A DNA stretch of 64,000 bases from Protopterus annectens (GCF_019279795.1 NC_056743.1:629262994-629326993), one strand, 5' to 3'; shown: positions 20,740-34,530, counted from the stretch's first letter. Translations and numbers: made by a program. Notes: generated by a model from the letters alone, not told the origin.

Positions 20740-20815
20740 GAGTTGCCAGGTGTTCAACCTTCCACAGAACGCATACGCACCTATGGCCAATTTACAGTGT
20801 CCAAGCAAAGCATTC
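20738..20815 (-). mobile_element. SINE-like repeat, copy 2 (fragment)
   Basis: Repeats the segment of copy 1 that runs from GAGTTGCCAGG to CAGTGTCCAAGC, with few differences, in the same orientation. Confidence 0.6.
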
Positions 20816-21063
20816 ATTTTGTGCCAGTGCCAGACGGACACATCAAAATAAAAAAAAAAATGCAACCGAAACCCGGGAAAGCATAACATCGGTAAAACAC
20901 TGATAACAGTTTCATGATTCCAATTACAGCTGCCACATGTCTGTAAGTAATGAAATTGTGTTTCTGGAGGATGTACGTACAAGTGTATTTGTAATGGGCT
21001 GCATAGTGTTTAAATTATGGAGAAATTTATTTTTTTTGTACTTTTCTATTATTGGAGCAACAC

Positions 21064-21247
21064 TTTAAACGCGGTTGCTGAACTACGAATCCAGTGTCTC
21101 GTCATGCATTTTTGCTCTTAATCTAACCAGGTGTGTATAAAATATATTACGAGATAGTATTTAAAAAAGGAGATGTAATTCTAAATTTTACGCAAGGCCG
21201 AAAAGACATGACGAGACACTGGGTTCGGAGCTCAGCGACAACCTAAA
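21064..21247. mobile_element. CpG-rich palindromic MITE-like unit 2
   Basis: Shares TTTAAACGCGGTTGCTGA and CGAATCCAGTGTCTCGTCATG with unit 1 and carries the inverted partner CATGACGAGACACTGGGTTC at its right end. More of its arms can be paired than in unit 1 (about 45 bp). Confidence 0.7.
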
Positions 21248-21310
21248 CTGGAAAGCAGAAGCTCAGTCTTGCCAGACATAAAAAAAGACACACAGACGGT
21301 TATCGTACCA

Positions 21311-22140
21311 TCTGGATGCGCGCTTGCAATATTGTTTTCCATTTTTATCAAACGCCAATTAAGGACATGATGTTTAAAGAGATAAACATTAATGTAGATT
21401 GGCGTGGGTTATGGCGAGTGTAGTCATTACCCAGTTTGAAAAATAATCTGAACCAACTTGGGTAGCATATTGAGCAGAGCACTATAAATCACGGATCATG
21501 CAAATAAGTTCCAATGCAAAACATTTTGGGAGGTATTATATATTATTGGTATAAACCTGTCGAGTGGTATCAGGCTGCAGTACTTATGAAGCTTTTACCT
21601 AGTTGTAAGCGCAGTTCAGAAGTACCACTTAACACTAATTCTTTAAACATTAGGCTGTTCAGATAGTTTTCACACACAGCAAAACTGACCCATTCCACCC
21701 CCTTATACAAACAGAGGTGTGGTCCATAACTTCCAAAATAAATTGTTCAGCAAATTCCTTTAACTCTTTCAAATAAGCTGTAACCAGAAAGGAAGCACCA
21801 ACAAAGCTCAAGAGCCTTTTTAGTTTGTTTGAATTGGTGGTTTTAATTCCGTTTTTTCTGTTTATTCAAAATTCAAAATATAAGCTGAGCAGTTTTATGT
21901 ATGTTACCAGTTTCTAAGCATCTTTTTAGCATCTTTTAAAATATGTTGAAAATGTTTTTAAATGTGTCTAAATACTGGTTCTGATACATATTCTTTGAAA
22001 TGCAGCCTAGGACAAAGTTGAGCTACTGTTGTTGGTGACTGTTGATTGATATGAGTATATAAAGCCTTTGTAAATTAAAAGATTTATTCTGATGAAGTCT
22101 CATTATCTTTCAAATAAGCCTCGACTTTAATTAAATTTAG
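21311..22140. other. Nothing recognised
   Basis: AT-rich sequence with no coding signal. A CTGATGAAG at 22089 resembles the start of a hammerhead core but has no GAAA partner. Confidence 0.4.
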
Positions 22141-22159
22141 TAAATCTTGCAAGGAGTAC

Positions 22160-23600
22160 TTTCTTCTGGCAGTGTTAGCAAATACTGCATTGGCTATGCA
22201 GTTTCTGATGGCTGGCATTCAACTTGGCATGCATTCTGTACTGGTATGAGGTGGCACTCCACTGGCATTCATTCTGTGCCAGTGCTAACAGGAATTCAGC
22301 ACTGCTCTCATTATGGGCGCCAGTGGGCTGGCATTCCATTTGGCCCTGTACTGATTCGGCCTACACATCATTTGCCACTCTGCCCATCAACCCACCATTG
22401 AATCACTAGACCACATTGATGATAGCTTGATATCTAGTCAAGACACCGTGCTAGTTTGGGGCTTCAACTGGCATGTCACATGACATGGATTGTGTGCTGA
22501 GTGCCATCTGGCAGTCCATCCTGGTGAGGCTTGACAGATGTGTAAGACAGCTTTGTACGCCAAGGCATTCAGCTTGTTTATCCAGCTCTCCTCAATACCA
22601 AAAAAAAACAAAAAACAAATCTCCAAGAGCCACACGCTCCAGGGATCTAAACCTCACCACAATGATAAATAGGACATGCTAGAGGGATAGATTCCTGTCC
22701 CAGAGACCCCCCATGCTTTGGAACAAGATGACAATCTACATTAGGCAGAGCCCCTCACTAACATTCTTCAAGAGGAACCTTGACGAGTAAATGGGAAACA
22801 GAAAATTTACCCCGGGGATCACTGCAGTGGCTCTGCTGGACAGAAGTACAGGGAACTAATGGCTCTGCTGAACAGAGGCACAGGGAACTAATCTAAGGGG
22901 GTGGCGAAAGCCAACACATTCTGGCTAGGCTTATAGATGCCCTCGGGCAGATAGCCTAGTACTTACCTATGAACCTATACCCTTAAGGATCCATGTTCCA
23001 TTACAACGGTTTGCTTGGCAGTTCAGCTAGTATGGATTATATGCTAGGTGTCAGCTGGTACTCCATTGAAAACAGCACTGCTGGGTTAGCAAGACAGATA
23101 TGTCTTGACAAGACAATCCACTGGTCTTGGACCTCCACTTGGCATGGATTGTGTTCCAAATGCAAGCCAGTTCTCCTTCCTGGACAGCACTTTTGGGTTT
23201 GTGAGAAAGCTGTGCCTAGTTAAGGCACAATACTAGTCCTCTCATTTTGCCACTAGTTGAACTGGCACTCCACCCAGCATTGATTCTGTGCCAGTTGTCA
23301 CTTTGCCCATCAGTGCTGGGTCTGTGAGACAGCTGTTTGTGTTTCAAGGCACCCTTCTGTTCCAGCTGGAACAACTGGTAGTTTACTTGGCATATATTGT
23401 TTTTTAGGTGGCAGCTGGCACTCTAGCCAGGAGAGCACTGCTAGTTCTACGCAACATGCAGTTGTCTGCCCAAGGCAATCTATTGGTCCAGCTGGCACTT
23501 TGCTGTCCCACTTGATAATCTACTAGTCCACCCAGCATTTGCCCTGGCACTCTGCTGGTATATATACTCTGCATTTCAGTCAGCCTGGATTGTGCCACGT
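22160..23600. repeat. Degenerate tandem array, unit about 120-130 bp, interrupted by CR1 copy B
   Basis: About six diverged units can be lined up by the recurring words CTTGGCATGGATTGTG, CAGCTGGCACTCCA, CAGCACTGCTGG, GTGAGACAGCTGT and AAGGCA..C..CTGGTCCAGCT. Unit starts fall near 22230, 22465, 23020, 23140, 23265 and 23375. The array runs directly into the gag-like part of DIRS copy C and may be an expanded segment of it. Confidence 0.6.
22615..22979 (+). mobile_element. CR1-clade LINE, copy B, 3' end only
   Basis: A 365-bp 5'-truncated fragment with the end of ORF2 (matching CWRDRFLSQRLPLLWN of copy A) and the family tail AGCCTAGTACTTACCTATGA then ACCTAT. A 33-base segment, GGCTCTGCTG.ACAGA, is duplicated in tandem at about 22830-22890. 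It interrupts the tandem array. Confidence 0.85.
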
Positions 23601-26600
23601 TCAAATTGGCAGGGCGGGCTCATCTGCATCCTGGGTGACCCCCTCCCCTCGGCAGATAACCTCATTGATTTGGTATCCCACCAGGCATGGAAGGAACTGG
23701 ATACCATAAAGCCTATCCCTAAATGCCCCGATAGGTTTCTGGTTTCACCAGCTGATAGGAAACACTAGAGCAAGGGCCCGGTAGTTGATGCCATTGCAGT
23801 GGCCACTAAAAAAGAATTGGCAGAGGAGACTGCCAATATCTGTCCATCTAGCAAGAAGTCTAGAGCACTGGACAGGATTGGAAAGCATATTTACACCTCA
23901 GTCACTTTTGCACTGCAGTTGTTTAAATTACCTAGCTCAATTTACCTGGCTTCAGAGAGATCTGATCAAAGAGCTTTCAGCCCCTCTGTCTGAGTCCATG
24001 CCTGCAGAGGAGCTTAAGAAACTTTCTACCAAGCTGGCCACTTTGTTGGCCATTGCCATTTCCTCGATGAGGCTAATCTCCCATACAGCGGAAGGTACCT
24101 TATGAGCTGCTGGTTCATGTCTATCCCTAAGGAGGCATGCCTGAATGAGACTATGTGATTTTGCGGAACCCTTTAAGGTGTCCTTTGTTAATGCCCCTTT
24201 GATTGTTCACCACTGTTTAGGCAATCGATTAGCAATACACTCACCTGCAGCGAAGAGGACAGGAAGACCCTTTCTGCCATAGGAATCAAATTTTCTACTC
24301 TTCAAAGGTCCTTTTCGAGGAACCAGAGTAGAGGCAAGAAAATGTGGTTCCGTAAATCCCAAGGGCCTTTCCAGGACCCGCGCAGAGACCCTTCCTCCAA
24401 AGTCAGAGGAGGAGGGTTTAATGGCAGATGTTGCCCTAGAGGCAGAGGGGGTCCGCAAAACCAGGACTTCAGAGACACATTCTCTGACAGGCCCTATCAG
24501 TGCTCCTGAAGCGCTGCTCGACTGTCCATCTCTGGAAGCAGTCAGGGGGTGACTTTCTTTGCACCCAGTAGCCTGTACACATTTGACAAATTCCTGGGTG
24601 CTAATTGTAATATCCAGAGGCTACTACATTCCCTTTTCCCTGCCTTTTCCTAACACTAGCAGGAAACTCCCAGACATGCCTCCCACTCAGAGGGAGCAGG
24701 CAGCCCAGTAAATTCAAAAATTGCTACAAAAGGGAATCATCCAGGAGGTCCCGACTGAACAGAGAGAATTCAGAACTTAACTCCCGCTTTTTTTTTTTTT
24801 TTGCCAAAAAAGACAGGGGACTAAGAACCATTCTGGATCTAAGCAATTTAAATCTTTATGTAAAGAAGTCGACGTTCCAAATGGTTACAGTTCGGTCCAT
24901 TCTTCCCATGTTGTGCAAGGATGATTGGATGTGCTCTGTAGATCCCAAGAATGTGTACTATCACATCAAAATAGATGTGTGCTCCAAGGGATACCTTCAG
25001 TTTTGGCTAGGAGCCAATCACTTTCAGTTCAAAACACTGCCCTTTGGGCTCACCACAGCCTCCTGGGTGTTCACCAAATGCATGGCAGTCTTAGCAGTTT
25101 CTATGAAATTCAAAGGATTCCAGGTGTTTCCATAATTAAATGATTGGCTCCTCACTGCCCCACATGAGGCATCAACTTCTCCAAGCCAGAGATTATCTGA
25201 TTCAAATCTCATACTCCTAGGCATCACTATAAAATTGGACAAGTCCAATCTGACTCCTTTGCAGAACTTAGAATTTATAGGAACACAGTTTAACATGAGG
25301 GATCAAGTAGCTTCTCTCCCCCTTCACCGCCTAACTACGTTAAGAAATCAAGTTTAGGAATTACTATCCCACCTGTCCTCCCGCATGTCTAGTTTTACAA
25401 GCTCTGGGGTCGATGTCAGCAGCAATCTTGTTAGTTCCTCTGACAAGGTTCATTATGCAGATTCTTCAATAGACATTAGCAGTACAATGGTCTATACTCT
25501 ACCAAAGTCTGTCTGTTCCTATCAGACTGAGACCAATCTGCAAGCATATTTGTTGATGGCTTCTATGAGACAACCTCTTTTTAGGCAAGCCTTTCTCAAT
25601 TTCCCCCACAATGGTCACAGTGACCATGGAAGCTTCCCAGTTGGGGTGGGGGGCATTACGAGGGAAAAATGGTCCAAGGCACGTGGTCCCCTGTGGAGAC
25701 CAGGATGCATATCAATGTCCTCGAGATGACAGCAGCCCTTCTAACATTGCAAGCCTTTCAGGATGTCCTCCTTCTGGGGACCACTGCATTCAAACTGACA
25801 ACATGTCAGTAGCTTGGTACATCAACAAGCAAGGAGGAACCCATTGTTACTCCTTGTCCGGGGAGGCCATGAGAGTTTGGGAATGGGTGATATCTTTGGA
25901 CTGCCTTCTGGTTGCAGCTTGCATTCTGGGGAAACCAGCAAGCTGGCAGACAGACTCAGCAGATTCATTCTGTTTCCGCATGAGTGGTCCCACACTCAAT
26001 CAGTGGTCAGCCTTGCTGTGACCTTTTTGCCTCTCCCCTCAGCAACAAATGCAGCGAGTTTTTTGCTCTGATCCTCCCTTTGGGGGATTCCCTAAAGGAC
26101 ACTCTGGTACACAATTGCCCCCCCCCCCGGGTCTCCTTTATGTGTATCCTTCTCTTCTGCTGATCTTGAAATTTTTTCAGAAGGCAAGCAGGCTGAAGAG
26201 CACAGTCATCCTCCTTGCCCCCTTCTGGCCTCAACAAATATGGTTCCCCATCCTTTGGTCTCATCTAAAATATCCTCCATAGATACTGGAGCCAAGACAG
26301 GATCTCCTCTCTCACCCATCAGGATTGCAACATCCCAGTCTTCATGCCCTCAAACTGACTGCATGGTTTCTCTACTTTCAACCATATTAAAACAGTCCAG
26401 GCTTGCTTCCCCGATTCATAACATCATCTTAACCTCACAAAAGGGTTCAACTAAGAAAGTCCACAATAGTAAATAAAAAAGGTTTGTTGTTTGGGCTGCT
26501 AATAAAAACATTGATTCCTTCTCTGCACCAGTCGCAGATGTTTTACTTTTCCTTAGTACTCTGTTTGAAAAATGAGCAAGTTTTTCTACCATCAAACTTC

Positions 26601-27880
26601 AGCTAGCTGCAATTTCTAATTTTCACACGGCAAGTCAATCCCATTCCTTGTCTGCCTTTAGATTATGCAAAACATTTATGAGATGTATCTTTTTACTGAG
26701 ACCCTCCATTAAAGATCCTTCCCCACCTTGGGACCTCACTGTCATGCTGCAGAGTCTAACTCAGACCTTTTGAACCAGCAGCCAGTTGTGACTTAAAGTT
26801 TTTGTCATGAAAGACAGTTGTTTTAGTAGCCATTACTTCAGCGAAAAGGATTTCTGAGCTACAGATGTTATCTTCTAAGTCTCCTTACATAATCTTTCAC
26901 AAAAACAGGGTCTCACTCCATACCAATCCATCCTTTATACATAAAATAGCTACAGAAAACAGCATTAACCAATCTGTTCAGTTGCCAGTATTTTTTACCA
27001 ACTTTTCCAATAAAGGAGAGTACATTCTACTTCTGCTTGATGTTCAAAGGCAACTACATTTTTATTTACATAGAACAAAATAGCATGGGGAGTCAGACCA
27101 ATTGTTCATAGCCTTTTCTGATAACAGCTTGGGTCAAGCAATATCAAAGATCACACTGGCCATATGGATCACTGACTATAACCATCATTTATTCTCAGAG
27201 AAGTTTAGAATTACCGTGACCTCCAAGGGTGAATTCTGCTAGATCATTGGGTACATCTTCTGCCTTTTCTTCTAGAGCTTTCATTGTTGATATTTGCGCT
27301 GCAGCCACTTGGGCAAACAGTCACACCTTTGTTGTGCACTACATATTCAATGTGGTATCTAGAAGCAGGGCTTCTTTTGGTTTGATGGTACTCCAGCATA
27401 TCCTTCAATGAGGGCCATTCAGGAACTACGTAGCTGGGGACTCTGACCCATTCGTGAAGAGGAATGAAGATGACAGCATCAGATTAGAAAGTTATCTCTT
27501 ACCATAATTTGGCATCTGTCTTGTCCATCTTCATTCTTCCTCACTTTCCTACCCAACCATCCCAAGCCTTAGGTTTTAGAGGATCTAGGGGAGATTGCGG
27601 AATGCTTGTGTCCCTTGTGTGAGCCTCCATTGCCCCTCTGTCTTTCTTGTTTCTCTATTTTGTCCTTTACATCTATGGAGGGAAAATCAGCAAACTTGAT
27701 CTGAGGTATTAGGTTGGGTGTAGTGTATTATGGGTAAAGGGTGGAGCTTGAGACTCAGATCGAAGTCTGGAAGAAGTGGCCGAGCCAGATCCGAGGGTCA
27801 GATCTGTGACCCATTCATGAGGAGGAATGAAGATGGACAACACAGATGCCAAGTTATGGTAAGATATAACTTTCTGTTTC
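23600..27880 (+). mobile_element. DIRS-type retroelement fossil, copy C
   Basis: Plus-strand DIRS element, same family as copy A. Parts: gag core (about 23640-24560), reverse transcriptase (24740-25330, with YYHIKIDVCSKGYL), RNase H (25590-26010, with QTDNMSVAWYINKQGG), tyrosine recombinase (about 26440-27420, with FHKNRVSLHTNPSF and CAAATWANSHTFVVHY), an internal complementary region (about 27425-27540) and the right terminal repeat (27700-27880). The left terminal repeat is not seen; the element may start near 22150. It carries several interruptions and looks old. Confidence 0.85.
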
Positions 27881-30520
27881 AAGAGTTTATGTACCTTGAT
27901 GTACAGAAATATAATAATGAAAATGTACCAGCTGGAGCCACAGTGAATTTTCTCATTGCAAAATAGCTTAGGAGAAAACTGGAACATTCGCACTTGAAAA
28001 TGTTCCCACTCCTCCAGACAGTGGGTAGATATGACAGTCTAAAGCTGAAATGTCATAAGGACACAGTTGCATCTAGAGAGTTAGCCTGCCACTCTTGAGT
28101 TTGTTCTTAATCTTGGGAAAGCTGTTTTTTTCTTCTCTTGCTATTCTGAATGAAAACCACGTCTGATAATTCATCTAATTGCATGCCACTGTTATTCACA
28201 AGCAGTCACTGACAGAAAAAAAAAAAAAAAACAAGCAGCACGCATACCTTAAGCTCAAGACCACATGACGTAAATTTGCAATTAAAAAAATGAAACAATG
28301 CAATAACTGCAAAAGTCTAGCTTTCTGCAGAACTAATCAGTTACGTGCATCCATGTATATTTTTTCTTTTTTTCCAACTCAATTTGTTTTTTCCTGGATG
28401 TAGAGTAGCTGAGAAGAAGTCTTTGACACATTTATTTACTATTCTTGATGAGTACAAAGATAATATAGTGACAGTCATATTGTGAACTTTGAAAAAAAAT
28501 GTGTCAAGTTTTAGCATTTATTCTTTACTGGGACATAAAGTCCTACAGAGACTATAGATGTTTGTTACTAAGATGAAGAATCAAAGAAAAAGTTTGTCAG
28601 TTTGGTGATTTGCTTAATGTCTTAGTAAGACATGGGATATTTTTTAGAATAAAAAATAATCAGACATAGGGAAGGCTATTAAGAGATGCAGAACTGACCT
28701 TATCATAGGGTTCATAAGAATCAAAAGCTGTTGGACAGAGCAGAGCAAATGTGATTGCTAGCATGTTTAAAATTGGGTAAAGGAGTGGACTTGTGAATGA
28801 CAAAATGACTCAAATAAAAAGTAAAAATGAGAAATAGAGAAAAATGTATTGAAAAAATTAATGAATATTAGAGAGGTAAGTGAATGTGTATTATAACAGT
28901 AAAGAGGACCTTGATTTAAAGAGGAGATTCTGTTGCAGTTGAAATTAGTCTCCGTCTTTAGGTGTGGCTGTAAACTTTTACATGAAGCACTGTCCTGCTT
29001 TTACTGAAATTTGTAGATTTTCTGCTAGACAAAGACACTTTGCAAAGATGTATTGAAAGGTAAAAACAGGTATTTTAAAAGAGTTTGCATGTTATTGAAA
29101 ATCAATTTGAAGAATGAGCAATTGGTTTTACTCCAACTGGAAGACAAAATCTGCTATAAACTGCTGAGTTTCATAGGCTTGTTGAAACACCTTAGTGCAG
29201 CTGTACAAGAACAAATAGATAAGTGAATGCAGTGACATTTTTTTAGTTGTAACCAAGCATCAAAACACATCTGAATACATGTCTAAACTTAGTTCACCCA
29301 AAGTAATGTAGTAAAAAACAGATCTTCTTGTGTTTTAAGGTGCGTAACTCTCTGAAGCACTTGTTTCACATTGCTCTGTAACTTTAAAGCAGCCACTGTA
29401 AAAGTGGTTCAGAATGCACTAAGGACAAGTAATGCAAATGTGCCATCCTTTTAACAGGTGTATGTGTTTGTAGTTCAACTGGACATCATCCCTAGTTGAC
29501 TTATTTCACTGCAGAGACAGGTATACAGAACTGAGCTTGCTTTATACAGTGGTGCTACTTAAAAAAAGTGAGCTATATCATTTTTTCAAATATTGACATT
29601 ATGTAAGTGCTGTACACTATGGTATGACAGGGTTGTGGGTAAAAACTCATTATTTGAGTGTGTAGTTTCATCTGGAGAGTGTAGTTGTCATGACTAAACA
29701 ATACATCCCACTTTGAGTAAAAATAACCCACTTCCATTCCCTATCAGGGTACATTGCTATATTATAAATTATTATTCTAAATTAGCCAGCATTATGCTTT
29801 TTCCCATCTCAGCTGTTGTTAGATAACCAAAAACACATGCATCTATTAAAATTAACAGCCTGCTTTTATGAGTAACAAACCTAGGTTTCTGGATACTATT
29901 TAATTATAGACTGCCATCTTGTTCACTGTGGCCATGTGCCAGACTACCTGACACAATCTTAGTACTTGTGTGGAGAACAGAATTACACGTGCAGGTAATG
30001 CTGCCAAGTTTAGTATGTGGTCAGTATCATGGAGTTTATATAGAAGTAAGGTAAATAATTGTAGTCACATAATATAAAATTATGAGCATTAGATTTTGTC
30101 ATTTTATAAAAAGAATAGAATATAGCCATACCACTTGATTTTGGGAGTGTATGATGCTACTCTGAGGATTTTGAGTAAAACAAGTGTCCATCTTCTCCAT
30201 GTACCATTTTGTTATGAATAATATTACCATTATGCAATAAGCTTAAGTATGTATAATGGATGAAGTACATGTCAATAACTATCTTTGAATTTGGATAACA
30301 TCCAAACAAAGGGTAAAAAATTCACATATGCAAGTCATTCATTTAGACCTGCAAGAAAGATCCCGCCAAACTTGATTCCTCGCTGTTTAATATCTTAAAC
30401 CCCCAATAGTGGAAGCCCATGGGATATATGCAAAAAATCCCTAAAGGACATGCCAGTGTTTCAGCTACATTTTTTCTGAATGCCCATGACTTTTTTTCTT
30501 TTTAAGTCATTATGTGTACA
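27881..30520. other. Nothing recognised over 2.6 kb
   Basis: AT-rich, with no supported ORF, no named repeat and no clear inverted repeat on reading. It may hold old intergenic sequence or decayed elements. Confidence 0.5.
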
Positions 30521-30529
30521 TAGAGACTT

Positions 30530-30790
30530 AAATGTTATGCTATGATAAGAACTATGCTAAAGACCATTTTATCAAGGAACAAGAAAGTTTTACTCCCATT
30601 GTTTCAAACCATGAGTCTGCCAATGATAGAATATGATAATGGTGCCTGTGTGTTAACAGCAGGCAATGCTGATAAGTTACAGAGGTTAGAAAACTATGTT
30701 ATATGTGCTGGATACATCCATTAAGGGATGTTCCTTATGAGAAAAGTTTGACCAAATTGAAACTATGTTTGTTCACTAAGACAGGATAAG
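30530..30790 (+). pseudogene. LINE reverse transcriptase thumb remnant
   Basis: An open segment reading LLPLFQTMSLPMIEYDNGAC and KLQRLENYV, continuing after a stop as RDVPYEKSLTKLKLC. This matches the C-terminal (thumb) part of CR1/L2-type ORF2, where a PLY.SLVRP.LEY block precedes L.RVQ and a Y..RL..L motif. No palm domain lies before it, so it is an isolated relic. Confidence 0.55.
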
Positions 30791-32647
30791 AATAAGAAGA
30801 AAATGATACATTTAAGTGAGGATACACAGAAGGAAAAGAAAAATAAACACGCAAAATAAGAAAGACAATGGAAAGTGATGACTTAGGAAGAGTATCACTA
30901 ATTGTAAACAACATTTAAAATATATTTGAGGTGTGGTAGTGACTGAATTGTGTAAATCGATAAGTACAGAGGTTATATATTTGTTGAAAGCTGTGTAAAG
31001 GGAAAAAAAAGATAATTGGGGATATATGATGTAAAAGATTTTATGGTCAGTGGGGAGTGAAATGTGTTCAGGAATAGGATTTTTAAATGAAGAGCTAAAG
31101 ATACTGGATATGATGGTAATACCGGGAAGACTAGTGATGTGTCATATATGGAAAAGGAAAAGATGTGCAAGGAAGTTTGTCGTTTATGTCCAATGCCAGT
31201 ATGACTGACAGGAAAAAGATGTTTGAGGAACTTAAAAACTTTGCCCTATTAAATACATCATTTTATTCTAGGGAGAGATTTTAATTGTAATTTGTGAAAG
31301 GGGTAACACAAGATATTAAAGTAATAAGACAGGTTATAAAACTTAGAGGGTTGAAAATAGGAAAGCACTGAGAATGGACATATAAAAGGGAGCTTTTAGT
31401 ACTGAATTAGATTGTGTGGTACATTCAAAAGATATGAAAGAAATAACAGGTGGTGTAGAAATGGATGTGTTTTCAGAGCAAAAGCAGTATGGGGTAGAAT
31501 AGTGGATGACAGAGAAGTAATAGGAGAAAGAAATACAATGAATGACTGGAGATATTGCTAAAACAGATGAAATGAAAAGGGAACCAACGATTTTATGGGT
31601 TAGTCGTATGACAATGAGTACATTATGGAAACTGGATGGTTTGGTGGCATGCTTAGAAAAATACAAGAAAATATTTTTGATTATAAAAAAAGAATAAAGC
31701 AAAGGAATATGAAATGATATAATTAAAACATACAAATACATGAGATACGACAATATGATGAAAGAATAAGAGAAATGGAGAGTTGTATGAAAAATAGTTA
31801 AATATGTTTAGACATTTTTAAAGAAGATGTAGGAATCTTCATTATTTTTGGAAAATCAAGTAATATAAGAGAAGGAAGAATAGATGCAATGTTTGAAGAG
31901 GGAAATATTAGATATAGACAAAATAAAAAAAATGGAAACTGGAAAAATGTGCAAGTAGAATGAATGAAATTGAAACATTACAGGTAGGAATGTGGATTGT
32001 AAAAAAAATCTGACAACATTAAGAATTGTCTAGAAAAGGAGATTACTATGACAGAAATGGAGAAAAAAGGAAGGGAAGAATCTGCACAAGGAATAGATGG
32101 ATTAGGTTAAGAATATTATAGAGAGATGAAAGAAAATGAGAAATTAATATTCTGTAAAATATTAAATGAATGGATAAGGAAAGGAATGATGGTGGGTTTT
32201 GTGATATAGTAATTTATATATGGGAACCAAAAGATATAAAAAAAACTGAAGATCAATAACTCCAGAAATACAGATTATAAAATCTTTATGAAACATACAA
32301 AAAAGGTGCAGAAGGTTTGGGGGGAAGTTATATGAAGAGATGTTTTTAGAATTAAGGGAAATAAACAAAGGAAATGTTAATAATAATAAAAGTACCAACA
32401 GATATGATTTTGCAAGACAATAAGTAATGCTAGTGACATGATGAGGCAAAGGCGTTTGATAAGGTTAGTCATGAGGTGATATGGAAGATTCTAGACACAT
32501 ATGGAATAAGAGAACAATTTTTGAATGTCATAAAATATGCTATGAAATGTTATAGGTGAAGATTATTGTCAGTGTATGTATAGGAGAAATGATAAGAATT
32601 TGGAAGCGAATCAAACAAGGATGTCCATTTAAGCGTGTGTCTGTCTG

Positions 32648-32989
32648 GGGTCTATATCACATAGTCAACATTTAATAACTTCGAACACGGAATGTTCGAA
32701 CCATCCTGTTTGAAGTTAAAAAACTTCGACTATGGATAAAAAACAAAAAAAAAGAAAAGAAAAGAAAAGAAACTGTTGTAAGCAGGGGGGAGGGGCAAGC
32801 CCCCTGCAGCCCCCACATCCCCCGCTACTTAAATATACCAACTCTGAGATCGCACCACATTCAACAAAATAGAAACCTCCCCTTACGGAGATTTCCATTG
32901 AAACGTGCAAACTTCTGCAAATTCAAACTTATGGTCTCGACCATATGAGGTTCGAACTTGCAGAAGTTTGACTATCTGATAGGAACCCA
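32648..32989. mobile_element. MITE with GGGTCTATAT-type ends and 8-bp TSD
   Basis: A 342-bp element with inverted ends GGGTCTATATCACATAGTCAA and its partner TTGACTATCTGATAGGAACCCA, flanked by an exact 8-bp duplication TCTGTCTG at 32640-32647 and 32990-32997. Its first ten bases equal those of the MITE at 13861. Inside are short palindromes around TTCGAA. It is inserted in the reverse transcriptase of the old LINE. Confidence 0.8.
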
Positions 32990-33879
32990 TCTGTCTGTAG
33001 TGGTAATGACTAATGTAATTCAAATGTGTGTGAAATGAATGAATCAAAATGGGAGACAGGAAAAGAAGTTATACTGGTCTGTCATATGTAGGTGACAAAA
33101 GCAAAGGCTTTGGTGAAACAAAGAAAATAAGTCATATTACTAGTGAAATTTGCAGAATATGAAAATGTAATAGAGCAGTGAAAATTGCTGGAAGAAATAC
33201 AAATGCTATCATGGTGGAGAAATTTTATCATTTAAAAAAAGTGTAAATGTTAAATATGTACATACTAGGAAAACTATCAAATTTAGTGGGGTGTACATGT
33301 TTACAGATGAACTGGAGAACAAGATGTTAGAAATATATGTATATATTTTTAATTTTATTTTGAGATAATGACTGGATCCAGTGAAAAGAGGAGTGATGAT
33401 AAAAAAGAAAGAATAAAGTCTGAATCTAAAAAAAAAAATTCTCATAGTGGATTTAGCATTTTCGCATTTTTTTCTATGTAATAATGAAGGTGAAAGCATT
33501 TCAAATGATGGAGAAATGTATGTAAGGTATGAAGAGGTATGAAAATATGAAGGAAAAGAGGTGGTAAGCAAGAAAAGTAAGCAAAATAATATGAACATAA
33601 CATTGTGGAAGGTGAAAATAAATGAGACTGATGAAACTGGAGAATAATGTTATAACAGTATTGTGGAGAAATACTATATGATATCCTTGGGAGGAATTTA
33701 AAAAGCTGTAAAACATGCTATAAAGAACAAAAAGGAAAGGTTTGATCATTTTTATGAAGCAGTGGATTTTCTGTGGATAATTTTTGTTGGATAAGTTAGC
33801 AGTTTAAAGAAGTATGAAATATAAAGTAGTGGAAGAAAGGAATAACAGCTACAAACAAATGCAATCTGAGGGTCATGCT

Positions 33880-34530
33880 GCTCAACGCTAGAAATCTAAA
33901 TCTCAAAATGCATTCACTTGAAGCACTCCTTAAAATGGAGAACCTGTACATTTGTGCTGTAACAGAGACCTGATTCAAGGCAGCAGAAAGCACCCCTTCA
34001 CTACCAGACTATAACTCATTCCACACCTTTCTGCCCCAGAGCTTGGACCAAAGCTCCAAAGGCGATGGTGTTTCCATATTCATAAAGGATGCGCACACCT
34101 CCAGATTGGTAGCACAACATAACGTATCTGAGATACTTCAGGTGCAGCTAACATTGGGTAAGACAGAGATTCAGGTCATAGCCTGCTATAGGCCCCCAAC
34201 CATGTCCCAAGACTCACACTCAACGTTCTTAAGCACCCTGGAGAATATGAGGGTCCATCCTAACACTCTCATACTGGGCAACTTCAACTACCCCTCCATT
34301 AACTGGGAAAACTACTAATGTACCAATACACTTGCCCAACATTTCCTGGAATTCATTAATTCCAATGCCCTGGACCAGCTCGTTCTTACCCCCAATAGAG
34401 GTAGCAACATCCTTGACCTGGTCATTACTAACATGGGCGACCTTTGCTCTACACCAATAGTCAACTCTTCCCTGGTTAGATCCGACCACAAACTAATCAC
34501 CTTGGAAATCCCCCCCAAAGGTAACCACCA
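33880..34530 (+). pseudogene. CR1 copy C endonuclease domain
   Basis: Readable as LLNARNLNLKMHSLEALLKM, a stop in the ETW block, then GVSIFIKDAHTSRLVAQHNV, VIACYRPPTMSQDSHS, NTLILGNFNYPSINWENY and RSDHKLI. The usual GDFN is GNFN here. It is the AP-like endonuclease that starts target-primed reverse transcription. Confidence 0.8.

Noticed and set aside
22085-22120. CTGATGAAGTC resembling a hammerhead core
   Set aside because: No stem II followed by GAAA can be found, and no inverted arm is present.
27881-30520. Search for a hidden host gene
   Set aside because: No open frame of note, no splice-like conserved exon and no promoter cluster could be supported.
31343-33749. Several minus-strand frames rich in Phe, Ser and Leu
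   Set aside because: They are antisense to an A-rich LINE relic and have no domain signature.
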